This document shows, piece after piece, positions 32,541 through 43,599 of a stretch of DNA of 64,000 bases. Each line of letters begins with the position of its first letter. Positions within the stretch are counted from its first letter, which is position 1. The notes beneath the pieces are model-generated. The model had not been told where the DNA came from and did no database searches. It saw only the letters and a program-made list of their open reading frames with translations. The DNA comes from Histoplasma ohiense (lineage: Eukaryota; Ascomycota; Eurotiomycetes; Onygenales; Ajellomycetaceae), in assembly GCA_017607445.1 (NCBI GenBank), contig JAEVHH010000002.1:3773501-3837500 (forward strand). Direction: 5' to 3'. The translations under genes and the position numbers were made by a program.

Positions 32541-34113
32541 CTATTGTGCTGCTGCAACGAGTTTCTCTATCTCTTCCGGAATTTTCGGAGCTGCTGTTAG
32601 GTTGTCGTGACCGTTTTGTGCGACGACAACATTGTCTTCAATGCGTACGCCACCTACATTCCAGTATCGTTCGAGTACGTTGGTATCTATATACTTTCCC
32701 AATTCTGGAGAAGCGAGATAGGGATCGATGATAAAACGGCAAAAGTAGATCTATTGGATATGTATTAGTTTTCATGGAAGAAATTGCGAACGGAACGAAA
32801 GAGTGCGTATGTGCTCCAATTTGGGGTGATGGATAACTTACACCTGGTTCAACTGTCACAACGGCACCGCATGCTAAAGTGCCCCTCAAGCGCAAATATT
32901 TAAACTTTGGGTTTTCATCCTCGTAGTTTGGATTGCCTCCAGTATCGTGGGTGTCCATACCAAGGTAATGTCCTACGCCGTGAGGGAAAAAGGCAACGCT
33001 GATCCCTTTGTCAAACAGTTCTTCCTCCGTACCACGCAGAATACCAAGTTTGAGCAGTCCGCGGATGGCGACACGGTGAGAGTTCAAGTGTACATCTTCC
33101 CACATTACGCCCGCTCTAATCATTGCCAATGACGTCATCTGCATATCCAGCACAATATCGTATATCTGTCGGGATTCCGCAGAAAACTTTCCCGAGAGCG
33201 GGACAACCCTCGTGATATCTGCGCAGTAGGTCCGGTACTCTCCGCCGGCATCAACTAACATGTTCAACCTCTTCTCTCCAGTAGTTTTGTCAACTAAATC
33301 TTCGTTGTTATTTTGGTAGTGCAATGTCGCAGCGTTTGTTCCACTAGCAAAGATTGGATGGTATGACTGCTCTCGACAACCATAAGACATGCAAGTCGCG
33401 ATGAAAATGGCCTCCAATTCTCGCTCGTTCGCGGCAGATCTGGCCGCCTTGATAACCGCTACATGTGCTTTGGTAGATATCTCATTCGCGCGACGGAGAA
33501 GAGCAATTTCATAAGTGTCTTTAACAACACGAGACTCCTCAGCAGCTCGTTTCAAAACATCAAAGTCTGTCTCTTGGAACGGCAAAAAATTTATGTGCGG
33601 AGAAACTTGGTCAGCTATTGCGAATACCTTTTTACCCTTCTTCACTGAGCAGAAATGTGCCAAATTAGTATTGACATCGGTGGTCAAGAGGACGGCATCT
33701 ACATCGTACATCTCCAATGCCTTATCGGGCGAAAGCGGTAGCCCCGACCAGATGACGGAATCTTCGTCAATAGGAGGAATGAAAAGGGTTAGGTGGTCCT
33801 CTTCGATGTTATATGTGAGATAAGAATCAGGGAGAGGATATCCTGAGAGGTAGAAGAAGTTGCGTCTCTGGCTGTGGGGAAGAACAATCGATACTTTAGC
33901 AAATTATGGAGGATTTAAAATATCCACAGGTGTGTTGACTTACCGGAACGGCATTGATCCATCATTGTCCTCTATCATCTGCGTTTTCTGGCCTTCGAGA
34001 TAAATGACGCCAGATTCCCCATACCCAAGCTCTCGAATGCGGGCGGCCACGCGTTTTGCATGGGCCTTGGCAGGGTATTTTCCTGCAAGGACCCTATCAA
34101 CAGATTCATCCAT
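32541..34113 (-). CDS. pepP: Xaa-Pro dipeptidase/aminopeptidase PEPP (M24B)
   Basis: Cytosolic metallopeptidase that splits the bond before proline at peptide N-termini. Three exons on the - strand (34113-33944, 33871-32842, 32750-32541) give 469 aa. The N-terminal domain runs from MDESVDRVLAGKYPAKAHAKR to about residue 170. The pita-bread domain carries the expected metal ligands: two Asp in VDAGGEYRTYCADITR, His in FFPHGVGHYLGMDTHD, Glu in VTVEPGIYF (rebuilt by splicing of intron 2) and Glu in GGVRIEDNVVV. Both introns have good borders and phases. The 3' end is only 117 bp from the stop of the converging PXA-PX gene, so the 3' untranslated regions probably overlap. No defect seen. Confidence 0.93.
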
Positions 34114-34459
34114 TTTGCAGCTTTTTAGGGGTGGCTCGCAAGACCAATTGAAGCGCCAGACACTGAGCTGTTCTTCTAGAGAGTAGCGGGAACGATGTAT
34201 TTATAAGTGGATAATATTTACAATGGCTTTGGAGCGGGGTGTTGCACCGACAGGGGCGAGCCTGCTGAGTAAGCAAATTACCGCCCATGGATAGCCGTTC
34301 CGTTCCGTCAAAAAGCCTGTTGCCAACTCGCTGAATTCACTGTCTCTGCTTGAAAGATATGTTTTTGTTTTTAAGTGAAATAGAATATAACAGCCGCGCG
34401 AGTTGAATATTTTTTTCTTCTCTCACTATATACATGGGTAGACTGCCATAGATAAATAT
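34114..34459. other. Short intergenic region
   Basis: This 346 bp stretch holds the prolidase promoter and the 3' end of the next - strand gene. It has no recognisable element. Confidence 0.5.
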
Positions 34460-36106
34460 TTACTGGAATGGGCTGCTCTGACCTGATACCACTGTCGCAT
34501 CCTCAAAGTCTAGGGGCCACAGGCTAATTTCAGCGAACTTTCGTGCTTGTTGCATGAGTTCTTCACTTAAAAAGACGCGTTCTGATGCTGGCGGCGAAAT
34601 ATCAGTAGCGGAAAACCGCTCCTCGGTGTCCAGTGGTGGAGAGGATACCGTGTGGCTCGATTGGTTCTCCTTATCCGCAACTGCTTCACGGCTGCCGAGC
34701 GAGAAACAAGTGATCTCCTCGCCCTTTTTGGAGTGGGCTAAATGTGTATTCTTGGAAGGTCGAATATTAGCTGATTTTATTGCTGGTGTCTGTCGTCGGC
34801 CCTGGATACTCCTGTCTGTGCTGGCTTGTTTCTTGTTTCCTGTATCTTTCCTAGCTTCTGGCATTCCTGTTTTATCCTTTCGCCTTTTAACCCTTGACAC
34901 CGGGTAGCTCAGTTCATCCCGATCCGCCTCAAATGCGCCGGAATAGTCATCGAAACAGTTTTCATTTTCGATGTCATCTGAGGTGGGTGTGCGGTTTGAT
35001 GCACGCTGTTTTTGCAGAAATCGCCGTTGAGGCAGCAAATTTTCTCTCAGAGCGTCAGTAGAAATCCGGGGTTTGCAAATCATGGGAAGTTGCCTTTCTG
35101 TCGCTTTTTGGGTGCCAGGGGAGGAGTTTCCATTTGCTGGGTGTTCAGAATATGCAGTATCAGATCGATTTTTCTCGACACTAGAGACCGGACTGCTCTC
35201 CGGTGGCATCATTGTCTGACTTAAAAGTTCGGGAAGCTCTGGCGACTGCGCCCTTCTTGGGGTAGGCAGTAGGTCATCTTCAGACGCACTGTTGTCGGTA
35301 TTTTCATCGGGAACAATTGCACGCTCGGATGGATCGGGAGATCGAGAAACCTGCACCTGGATCTTGGGGTGTAACTTTATGTTTCTTAAGCTCGTAGGAG
35401 ATAAATTCCGCGGTGTAGAAGGCTGTGAAGATACAGAGTCCTGGGGTATACTTTTGCGGTTGGGAAATTTTAGCGGAGTTGATTCATCATCCGGGTTGAA
35501 ACTGGCAAGCAAATCATCATCATCATCATCATCATCATCAACAAGCTCGGACGACTGATCAGTGTGCATCATTTGAAGGATGCTGGGCTGCCGGGGCCGT
35601 CGTCTAAAATTGCTAAGCATCGAGCTTTCAAAAGCCGGAGTTCCGAATTTTTGTACTCTAGAACTTGTGTCCCCTCTACCGGGAAGGAACGGTTTTCCTA
35701 CAGCGGAAGAGATACCGTCAAACAGAGGCGGCAAGTCGGTGGTGCCATTTTGATGTTTAGAGACGGGCGTTTGCACTTGGTAGCTTGCTGCTCCCAGATC
35801 ACCTTCTTCATCGACCACCGGTTCAGCTCTCTGGATATAAGCTGTTCCATGTGAATTCTCCCTAGAGCCTTCCCGAGATATCTTCTCAGGATTACCGTCT
35901 TGTTCCTTAGGAGTTTGTGTGTGATTCAACTTTGGTATAACTACCGCAAAATTACCCTCGTCGGATTGTTTGAAGTCGCGTGCCGCAACGGCTTCTGGAA
36001 GGTCAGTACCGTTTCGACGACGACCCCGTCTAGCAGGCGGTCGAGGCATGTTATTCTGTGTTTGTTTCAAGGGCCGACCCGTAAATGGATTCAAGTGTCT
36101 GATCAA
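34460..36106 (-). CDS. Uncharacterised acidic, probably nuclear protein
   Basis: Single-exon frame of 548 aa; an internal Met at residue 20 (MPRPPARRGRRRNG, codon at 36049-36047) is an equally good or better start. The sequence is almost all polar and probably disordered. Visible features are a basic ARRGRRR patch near the N-terminus (AT-hook-like), a conserved-looking FGTPAFESSMLSNFRRRP stretch, SILQMMHTDQSSELV followed by a run of nine Asp near residue 190, many SP/TP sites, repeated basic clusters (VKRRKD, GRRQTP) and a C-terminal LMQQARKFAEISLWPLDFEDA segment that could be a short helix. The Asp run is coded by a (GAT)n-type tract (about 35517-35541). Basic clusters and SP sites suggest a nuclear, CDK-regulated protein; I do not recognise the family. 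Confidence 0.7.
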   Translation of the reverse strand: MIRHLNPFTGRPLKQTQNNMPRPPARRGRRRNGTDLPEAVAARDFKQSDEGNFAVVIPKLNHTQTPKEQDGNPEKISREGSRENSHGTAYIQRAEPVVDEEGDLGAASYQVQTPVSKHQNGTTDLPPLFDGISSAVGKPFLPGRGDTSSRVQKFGTPAFESSMLSNFRRRPRQPSILQMMHTDQSSELVDDDDDDDDDLLASFNPDDESTPLKFPNRKSIPQDSVSSQPSTPRNLSPTSLRNIKLHPKIQVQVSRSPDPSERAIVPDENTDNSASEDDLLPTPRRAQSPELPELLSQTMMPPESSPVSSVEKNRSDTAYSEHPANGNSSPGTQKATERQLPMICKPRISTDALRENLLPQRRFLQKQRASNRTPTSDDIENENCFDDYSGAFEADRDELSYPVSRVKRRKDKTGMPEARKDTGNKKQASTDRSIQGRRQTPAIKSANIRPSKNTHLAHSKKGEEITCFSLGSREAVADKENQSSHTVSSPPLDTEERFSATDISPPASERVFLSEELMQQARKFAEISLWPLDFEDATVVSGQSSPFQ

Positions 36107-36279
36107 GTTCAGGATCCGGCTTTCCGGAGCGTCTCAGGCGGCAGAATGGCGTGAATATTATCGAGAATAAACCGAAGTTGCGGGGAACAAACAATCGTGG
36201 GCCGCGAACCGGTTTGTTTGTTGTGGTTTGTTTACCCAAAAAGAAACCTTGGAAATAATGAAGCGCCTTGGAAAAGTGA

Positions 36280-36291
36280 CACGTGACGTCA
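36280..36291. promoter_or_regulatory. Overlapping E-box and CRE
   Basis: CACGTGACGTCA fuses a perfect bHLH site (CACGTG, 36280-36285) with a perfect bZIP CRE (TGACGTCA, 36284-36291). It lies about 175-235 bp upstream of the start of the uncharacterised - strand gene, a normal distance for a fungal promoter. Binding factors are inference (ATF/CREB-type bZIP; CBF1-type bHLH). Confidence 0.45.
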
Positions 36292-36532
36292 GTCAAACCT
36301 AAAGTTCCACCACCAGTTCCGATGATGTCAGCGCCTTGCCAAACAACAAGCTGCCCTTGTGCGCACACTACATCCATGGATCTCCAATGGAAAAGAAATA
36401 TCGATGTTGAATTTCAAATGTCTCCGAACTGAATTCCAGTGGTCTCACTTATGGGTTGACACCGAGCGTGGGGCCACCTCCGTCATCTAACCTTTAGATG
36501 GTTATTTTGGGGGATAACAGATTTACCTATGT

Positions 36533-36560
36533 ACAGTACATGTACATGTACATGTACTGT
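36533..36560. repeat. Perfect 28 bp palindrome of ACATGT units
   Basis: The stretch reads identically on both strands: ACAGT, then alternating ACATGT/GTAC units, then ACTGT. It can form a cruciform or act as a multi-site binding element. It lies about 370 bp upstream of the 5-oxoprolinase pseudogene start. Confidence 0.85.
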
Positions 36561-36929
36561 GTATCCTCCACACCTCGGACTGTATATGTAAGTGTTACAC
36601 ACAGATCCCGAAGGAGAAATCAAGGATTATCAAATTCTTCTGCCATTACAGTGGGGTCTTAGGATATTCGATAATTAATGAATAACAACCCATTAGTTAC
36701 AAATAGTGCTCTTTTGGAGCTTCCAAAACCTCATTCAGCCCCTGATATCAAACCCCGTCCCCACTCTGGTCTCGCTAGTCCGGGCATGTGCTTTCGGCAA
36801 TATAAAGAATCAGCACGGCATATAAGGATATTTAAATATTCAACCATTTTCCAGCTGCCGTGTTTTTAATATTAAATACCGCTCTCGCTTTCTGCATCCA
36901 AGCAAAAATAGGCAATAGTGGTACTTGCA

Positions 36930-39900
36930 ATGGGTGCTCCCGTACAGCGGCGCGGCATCCGAATCTCCATTGACGTATGTATGCTGTTCCTCCGTCATTA
37001 GGCCGACAGTTAGCTAACTCTACTAATTGAGTGCGGTGGCACCTTCACTGATTGCGTCGGCAATCCCGGTTCCGGGAAGCGGAAGGATGACATTGTTATC
37101 AAACTCCTGTCTGAGGACCCAAACAATTACAGCGATGCACCTTTGGTTGACATACCTCGTCTACTCTCCAAACTCGAAGGTCGCAAAATCCCGAGGGGGG
37201 CAAGACGTTGGATACTTCTAATATAGATAGCATTCGTATGGGAACTACAGTGGCCACGAATGCTTTACTGGAAAGGAAAGGAGGGCGAATGGCCCTACTA
37301 GTGACCAAGGGATTCAAAGATTGTCTAGAAATTGGAAATCAATCGCGCCCTAAAATCTTCTATCTCGCCATTCGCAAACCGTATGTCCTATACGAAAAAG
37401 TTATCGAGGTGGACGAGCGAGTTACGCTGGAGGACTATACACAAGATCCGATACGGCATATCACAGCAACACTCTCACGAGACCAGTCGCCCCCAGATGT
37501 AGAAATTGTACGTGGTCTGTCCTCGGAGGCGATCCGGATATTACGGTGACCATCCGAAGGCGCCGTAAAAATACAGCTCCAAACCCTCTACGATGAGGGA
37601 TTCCGAAGCATTGATGTTTGCCTCATGCATGGATATATTTTTCCGGACCATGAAACACTGATTGGGAGGCTTGCAAGACAAACCGGCTTCGATCATATTA
37701 ACCTTAGCCATGAACTCTTTCCTTTGATCAAGTTGGTACCAAGGGCGACTTCAGCTTGTGCTGGCGCTTACCTGACACCTGCGATTCGCAAATACATCCC
37801 AGGATTTCAGCCTGGGTTGGAAGGTAGACTTGGCGCGAGCAGCCTCAGAGAGGAACATGGATCAAAACGGACGCGGTGTGAATTTATGCAATCAGATGGC
37901 GATCTAGTCGATATCGACAACCTTTCTGGGTTGCGCGCGATTCTGTCAGGGCCAGCTGGTGGAGTTGTTGGTTATGGTCTTACGCCGTATGTTCCACTGA
38001 CAGATATACCCGTTATCGGTTTTGATATGGGGTTACCAGCACTGATGTTAGTCGGTACGGTTCTGTTATGAACATGTTTTTCAAACTACAACAGCTGGCG
38101 TCACGATACAAAACCCGTAGCTCGATATTAATACTGTGGCTGCTGGTGGAGGCTCACGCCTGTTTTACCAAAATGGTTTGTTCGTGGTGGGCCCTGAGTC
38201 CGCTGGCGCACAACCTGGTCCCGGCTGTTATCGTAAAATGGCTCCCTAACTGTCACGGACGCGAATCTGTTTCACGGGCGATTGTTACCTGGTTTCTTCC
38301 CTAAAATATTTGGACCCAAAGAAAGCGAAGGCTTGGATGAACATGCAAGTGCACGACTTTTCAAAAAATTGACAGAAACGGTCAATACAGGATTGCCTGA
38401 TGACCAGAGAATGACTCCAAGACGAAGTCGCCTACGGGTTTATCCGAATTGCGAATGAATCAATGACAAGACCTATTCGCTCGTTAACTGAAGCCAAAGG
38501 CCATGATACTTCGAAACATTAGATTGGCAACTTTTAGTGGCGCATGAGGTGGCAATGGTAGAGAACCTTGGAATTAAGCAGATTTCTGTCCATCGCTATT
38601 CCTCAGTTCTACCCGCGTATGGGATGGCCCTTGAGGACGTAGTGGACGAGAATCAGGTTCCAGAATCCAAGGTATGGTTTAAAAATGGAGGTATCATAAC
38701 AAACCTGAAACCAAAAATGGTTACCTTGAAAGAAGCAGCTCGAGGAAGGTTGCATGACCAGGGATTTAATGACGAGTCTATCGTGTTTGAGGAATATCTC
38801 AACATGAGATATCGAGGAACCGAGTCTTCACTGATGATAATTAATCCCAAATCACAGGTAACAGCCGAGCTGCCTGAAAATGGCGACAATTGGGGCTTTG
38901 GGAAAGCTCTCGTCCAGCAACACGAACAGGAATTTGGATTCATACTGTCTGACCGCGATATCATTGTCGATGATGTTCGGGTGCGGGCGATCAGCAAGAG
39001 TTTTCAATTAGAAGAAACACAACCTCAAAATGTAGGAGATGAAAAGAAATTCTGTTTCTCAGGTATATTTCGAGGGCGGGCGCCGCAGAATGCCGGTCTA
39101 TAAAATTGAAGATTTGAACGTCAATAACCGCATACATGGGTTCGGCAATTCTTGCTGACGGGGCACAAACTCTGGTGATCACCCTAGGCGCAACGGCCTT
39201 GATCAATTAGATGCTGTTATCAACATCGGTGCTTCTCAATTCCTAGATACCAAAGTTAGCCTCGACATAGTTGATCCTGTCATGCTTAGTATATTTGGCC
39301 ACCGTTTCATGACTATTGCGGAATAAATGGGACGCGCACTTCAGAAACCGAGTGTTAGCACAAATGTCAAGGAAAGATTTCATTACTCGTGTGCTTTAGT
39401 TGACTCCGACGGCGGGCTTGTGGCGAATGCGCTGCATCTACAGGTTCATCTCGGCAGTATGTCCACCTGCACAGTCGAAAATATGGGCTGGAAAACTCAA
39501 GCAGGGTGATGTTATATTCAGCAACCATTCTGAATTTGGCGGAACTCATCTGCCAGACATTAATGTCATTACACCAGCTTTCAATGACAATAACATAATA
39601 ATTTATGTTGCATCCAGGGCTCATCATGGGTGGTCAAATCCCATTTATCTTCAAGTACCTGAATTATCGTTCTTTGTGGAAGCTAATTATTAAAATAAAA
39701 AATAGCACTCCCGGGTTCCATGCCCCCTCATTCAAAAAGGTTATTCCAAGAAGGTGCGGCGATCAAGTCAGAAAAGCTAGTTTCTAGAGGTATGTTCAAC
39801 GAAGAACTCGTTACCCACCTCTTATATCACCAACCTGCACAATATCCTTGATGCAGCTGCACAAGATGTCTTGCAAATAATATAAACGACTTGAAAGCTC

Positions 39901-41074
39901 AAATCGCCGCAAATCAGAAAGGAATCAACCATATATCGGTGTTGATCAAAGAGTATGGGGAAGATACTGCTCAATTCTACATGAATAACATCCAAGATAA
40001 TGCGGAACTTAGCGTAAGGCGTCTCTTGAAGTCCGTTAGTAAAAAAACTCGTAGGGCAGATCTTGTGGCTGTCGACTACACGGATGATGGAAGCCCAGTT
40101 CGTCTGAAGATATCCGTCGATGCGGAGAAGGGTGAAGCAATCTTCGATTTTGAAGGCACCAGCTCTGAAGTCTATGGTCATTTCCAATTTCCAAGTTAAT
40201 TTCTGTTATGGAGTAAGATATTTATTTGAATTACAGGGAATATCAATGCACCGGAAGCTGTTACTTACTCTGCCATTATTTGCTGCTTACGGTGTCTAAT
40301 ATCTGAAGATATTCCATTAAACCAAGGGTGTCTCAAGCCCATCAATGTGCGAATCCCAAAAAATAGTTTTCTTTCCCCATCTGATAAAGCAGCAGTTGTT
40401 GGTGGTAACGTTTTAACAGTAGGTCAAGCAATTTTCATTGCCTCCTTAAGAGTCCCCTAATGGTTGAGCTTCCTTTTATTCTTCTCCTTTCCTGACATGC
40501 AACACAGAGTAAGAGAGTGACCGACGTGATTTTAAAATGCTTCCAAACTTGCGCTGTTTCCCAAGGGGTACAAACAATTTAGTGATTGTATATAGCGGGA
40601 ATGTTTCAGGAGAAAAGAAACCAAAGGATTTGGGTATTATGAAACAATCGCTGGTGGGAGTAGTGCTGGCCCAGACTGGGAACCTCAGGAGTCCACACCC
40701 ATATGACTAACACTCATATTTCGGATTCTGAAGTGTTTGAACGAAGGCATCCCGTATTGATAAGAGAGTTCTGTTTGAGACCGGGGTCTGGTGGGAACGG
40801 ACAGCACCGGGGTGGAGATGGCGTGATCCGGGACATCGACTTTCGAATTCGAGTACAAGTATCCATTCTCTCGGAGCGTAGGGTGTACCACCCACATGGT
40901 TTAAATGGAGGCGAGGATGGCCAATGTGTACTGAACATTTGGATGAGGAGGACACCAATACGAGGGCATCCAGGCAAATGGAACGTCAAGGAAATAAACC
41001 CGGGAGCGAAGAATACTGTGAAGATATATCCTGGAGACCGCATAGTTGTAAAAACCCTTGGGAGAGGTGGGTAG
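36930..41074 (+). pseudogene. 5-oxoprolinase, full-length pseudogene
   Basis: ATP-dependent 5-oxo-L-proline hydrolase (OXP1 type, about 1280 aa) of the glutathione cycle. Domain order is retained from start to end: MGAPVQRRGIRISID and, after a still-spliceable intron (36976-37027 or so), CGGTFTDC (family RGGTFTD, Arg now Cys); hydantoinase-A parts such as SIRMGTTVATNALLERKG, PRATSACAGAYLTP and ILSGPAGGVVGYG; then hydantoinase-B parts such as NAPEAVTYSAIICCLRCLISEDIPLN and SDKAAVVGGN; ending HRGGDGVIRDIDFR...VVKTLGRGG. Lesions include a frameshift near 37200, TGA at 37547, frameshifts near 38030 and 38060, several breaks in 38210-38540, one near 39090, more in 39300-39880 and a stop near 40580. 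Many small lesions spread over the whole gene mean long-standing loss. Base composition matches its neighbours, so decay was by ordinary drift, not by the AT-shifting process seen beyond 47.7 kb. Confidence 0.9.
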
Positions 41075-41433
41075 GGTAAGGTTGGGGACGAGAACAGAAC
41101 CCAAAAAAGGAGGGTATGTAGCCAGCCGCATAGAGACACAGGAGACGAGCGCATGATCTTAAAATGGTTACTTGCAAAACGGCACTCGGGTGATGATCAC
41201 CTTGAACTCAATCAGTTGGTTGATACTGTACCAGTTGGAAAAACAGAGCATAGTTAGACTTCAGAAAAATTAAATGAAGTAAAATCTTTCCTTTTTTTTT
41301 GATATGTCATAAAAACACCAAGTAACCGAGCCTAAGAAAAAAGGGGAACCTGCCGTACGTTGTATACAGGTTAGATTACAATGAAATAGAACACACCAAA
41401 GGATAAATCAAAACATGCAAGAAGAAGTCCAAG
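41075..41433. other. Convergent intergenic region
   Basis: About 360 bases lie between the end of the 5-oxoprolinase relic and the stop of sub1 on the other strand. It is AT-rich 3' flanking sequence with a T-run near 41293-41301; nothing else is seen. Confidence 0.5.
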
Positions 41434-41995
41434 CTAATTATCTTCAGATTTGGCAGACTCCGAGCCCGAACTTTCTTGCGCTGGGTTACTCCTGGAGGAC
41501 TCCTTGCTTCCACCGTCAACATAATTCGGTCTATCCAGAGATCCGCCTTTCTCTTTAATAGCCGTTTCAACATTGGGTATTAATTGGATCAGGGTATTAA
41601 ACTGATCCAAAGGCATTGATATCCCCTGAAGACCAGTGTTAGCAGACGCGAAACTAGGTTTCCCATGACTGCAATTCTGGGGATAAATAGGATGTAAAGC
41701 GTAGTACAAATCTAACCTTTTTACCTGGGAGTTCTTGTCCATCCTTTTCATAGTACTCTCTCACGCTGACCAGGATACGGCCTTTGAAGGAGGAAACCGT
41801 CAGCCGACGGAGACGCGAGATGTTCCAGTAGAAATCGCCGTTGGAGTCGATTTTCTTCTCAGAGGCAGGAAAAGAGGTCCCTATTATAGTGCTGGTCTCA
41901 GGTGACGTGACCGAACTGTTGTCCGTTCTGGTCTTTTTATGTTGCGGAGCATCTCCTTCCGTGTTCTGCCGATGTCTTTTCACAGTTGAGGCCAT
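41434..41995 (-). CDS. sub1: Transcriptional coactivator Sub1/PC4
   Basis: Single-strand DNA-binding coactivator of RNA polymerase II that acts at initiation, mRNA 3'-end choice and DNA-damage tolerance. Two exons on the - strand (41995-41717 and 41625-41434) give 156 aa. A Lys/Ser-rich N-terminus (MASTVKRHRQNTEG...HKKTR) works as nuclear signal and disordered arm. The PC4 fold runs from about residue 52: FYWNISRLRRLTVSSFKGRILVSVREYYEKDGQELPGKKG then ISMPLDQFNTLIQLIPNVETAIKEKG, with the intron between GKK and GIS. Family-typical aromatic and basic DNA-binding residues are present. A Ser/acidic C-terminus follows. The donor GTTAGA is slightly atypical but is the only one that keeps the domain intact. 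Confidence 0.93.
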
Positions 41996-42066
41996 GGAGG
42001 GATGTCGAGGAGCTAAAAGGGAAAGAATTTTTGGAAAGCAAAAACGGGTCTGATGTAAGATTTCTC

Positions 42067-42097
<31 letters not shown>

Positions 42098-42586
42098 GCT
42101 GACCAATATCAGAAGAAACTGAACTGATAAAACCAGGGTTTTTGAGGTTACCGCGTTGTTGACCGCGTCAAAAACATGATGAAGCGCCTGGCGAGCTGTG
42201 CTTAGCGCCACAAGGAACCAACCATTCAATTAAATAAATGTTACCATCTTCGAAGAGGATTCTGAGGTTTGTTGCCCCTCTCTTGACATGCAAAAGAGTT
42301 CGCTACAGCAATGGAACGCTCAATTTTGTACCTTGCGATGACCTCAACTTCGATACATTGATGTTATCTAGTATCAGTCTTGTTTTTCCTGATATTTATT
42401 TATCCTTTTACCGACAACACTATGAATGCCACTTCAGTTTTGCGCTATGCGCTGGGACTGTAAGCTATGACCGCAATTTAAGTTGAATTATAACTTCCAA
42501 ACTATCTGCAAGGAAGCATTTAGCCTCCAATTCCTCGACAAATTCCCAAGTACGATTATATGTCATTGGCCCTACTCACCTTTACC
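41996..42586. promoter_or_regulatory. Divergent promoter region of sub1 and efm6
   Basis: The 590 bp between the two starts serves both genes. It includes an A-rich tract with AAAAG units at 42069-42096. An open frame at 42238-42486 has no recognisable domain and no splice link to efm6; it is probably leader sequence. Confidence 0.5.
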
Positions 42587-43487
42587 ATGGGTGAAATCGA
42601 CCTTCCTACCGAATCGGCGGAGCAAGTCTTTCCACTTGCTATCAGTGAGTCCCTGATCCCAGTCCGTGAAAGCAAAACGGCGGGAACAGTGCTTCTCTCT
42701 CTAGATGGACTCCTAGAACCCCCTCTACAAATCAACGAAGATCTGAAGGAGGGGTGTGGTGGGCAACCATGGCCAGCCGGGATTGTGCTCGCGAAATATA
42801 TGCTTCGCAAGCACAAGTTTGACCTATGTGGGAAAATCATGTCTGTATTATCGTTCATACCATCCCACTTCCACTTTAAAAAAGAGATTTTATTTTGTGG
42901 AGTTCAAACTTCCCATGTGATACAATAATAGCTTTACCTTATTTTTATTTATTTTTATATTTTTTGTGAACTTTGACTTATGTGATATTTGTTACTCTAG
43001 TGTTGAGCTTGGTGCTGGAAGTGGCCTCGTCGGACTTGCAATAGCACGAGGATGCACAGTTGACTCGCCAATATACATCACCGACCAAACCCCGATGTTG
43101 TCACTAATGCAAAGTAATGTCCAATTGAACGGTCTGTCCAACATCGTCTACCCGACCGTACTCGAATGGGGCAGGCCGCTCCCAGAGACTGTCCCATCAA
43201 CCACTGCCATCATTCTTGCGGCGGATTGCGTCTACTTCGAACCTGCATTTCCACTATTACTATCAACACTTCAAAGTCTCCTTACAAGTTCGCATTCGTT
43301 GTGCTACTTTTGTTTCAAAAAGCGGCGCCGTGCGGATCTTAGATTCATGAAACAAGCAAAGAAACTGTTTAATCTGGTCGAAGTGAAGGATGACCCCGAT
43401 CGCGAGTGCTATTCAAAAGAAAACATATTTATGTACGTCATCACGAAGAGGGATGTGAAAGTTGAAGAGCCAGGGGAGTGGAAGTAA
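42587..43487 (+). CDS. efm6: Protein-lysine methyltransferase Efm6
   Basis: Class I SAM-dependent methyltransferase of the METTL21-like group; in yeast Efm6 methylates a lysine of translation elongation factor eEF1A. Two exons (42587-42840 and 43001-43487) give 246 aa, the length recalled for the yeast protein. The SAM-binding motif I (VELGAGSGLVGLAIARG) is completed at the splice (GKI-IVELG). Motif post-I is YITDQTPMLSLMQSNVQLN, and the family-specific AADCVYFEPAFPLLLSTL and CYFCFKKRRRADLRFMKQAKKLF stretches follow. ATG 42587 (context ACCATGG) is chosen over the upstream in-frame ATG 42560 because of its start context and the resulting length. The donor GTCTGT is weak but is the only one in phase. 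The stop is 112 bp from that of converging mpp10. Confidence 0.87.
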
Positions 43488-43599
43488 GAGATAACACGAC
43501 ATATAAAATGATGGAGGAAGTAAAACGTTATGATAGCTAGAGGTATGGTCATGGCCATATTATAATTTTTTCGCAGCATCTCAAGTTGTCATGTAAATA

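Larger units (their letters stand above)
36107..36929. other. Intergenic region with palindrome and CRE/E-box
   Basis: This 820 bp stretch contains the promoter of the - strand gene on the left and of the former 5-oxoprolinase gene on the right. Two notable sites are listed separately. Apart from them I see AT-rich sequence without a gene. Confidence 0.55.

Noticed and set aside
42238..42486. Small gene upstream of efm6
   Set aside because: No domain, overlaps the likely divergent promoter and cannot be spliced to efm6 usefully.
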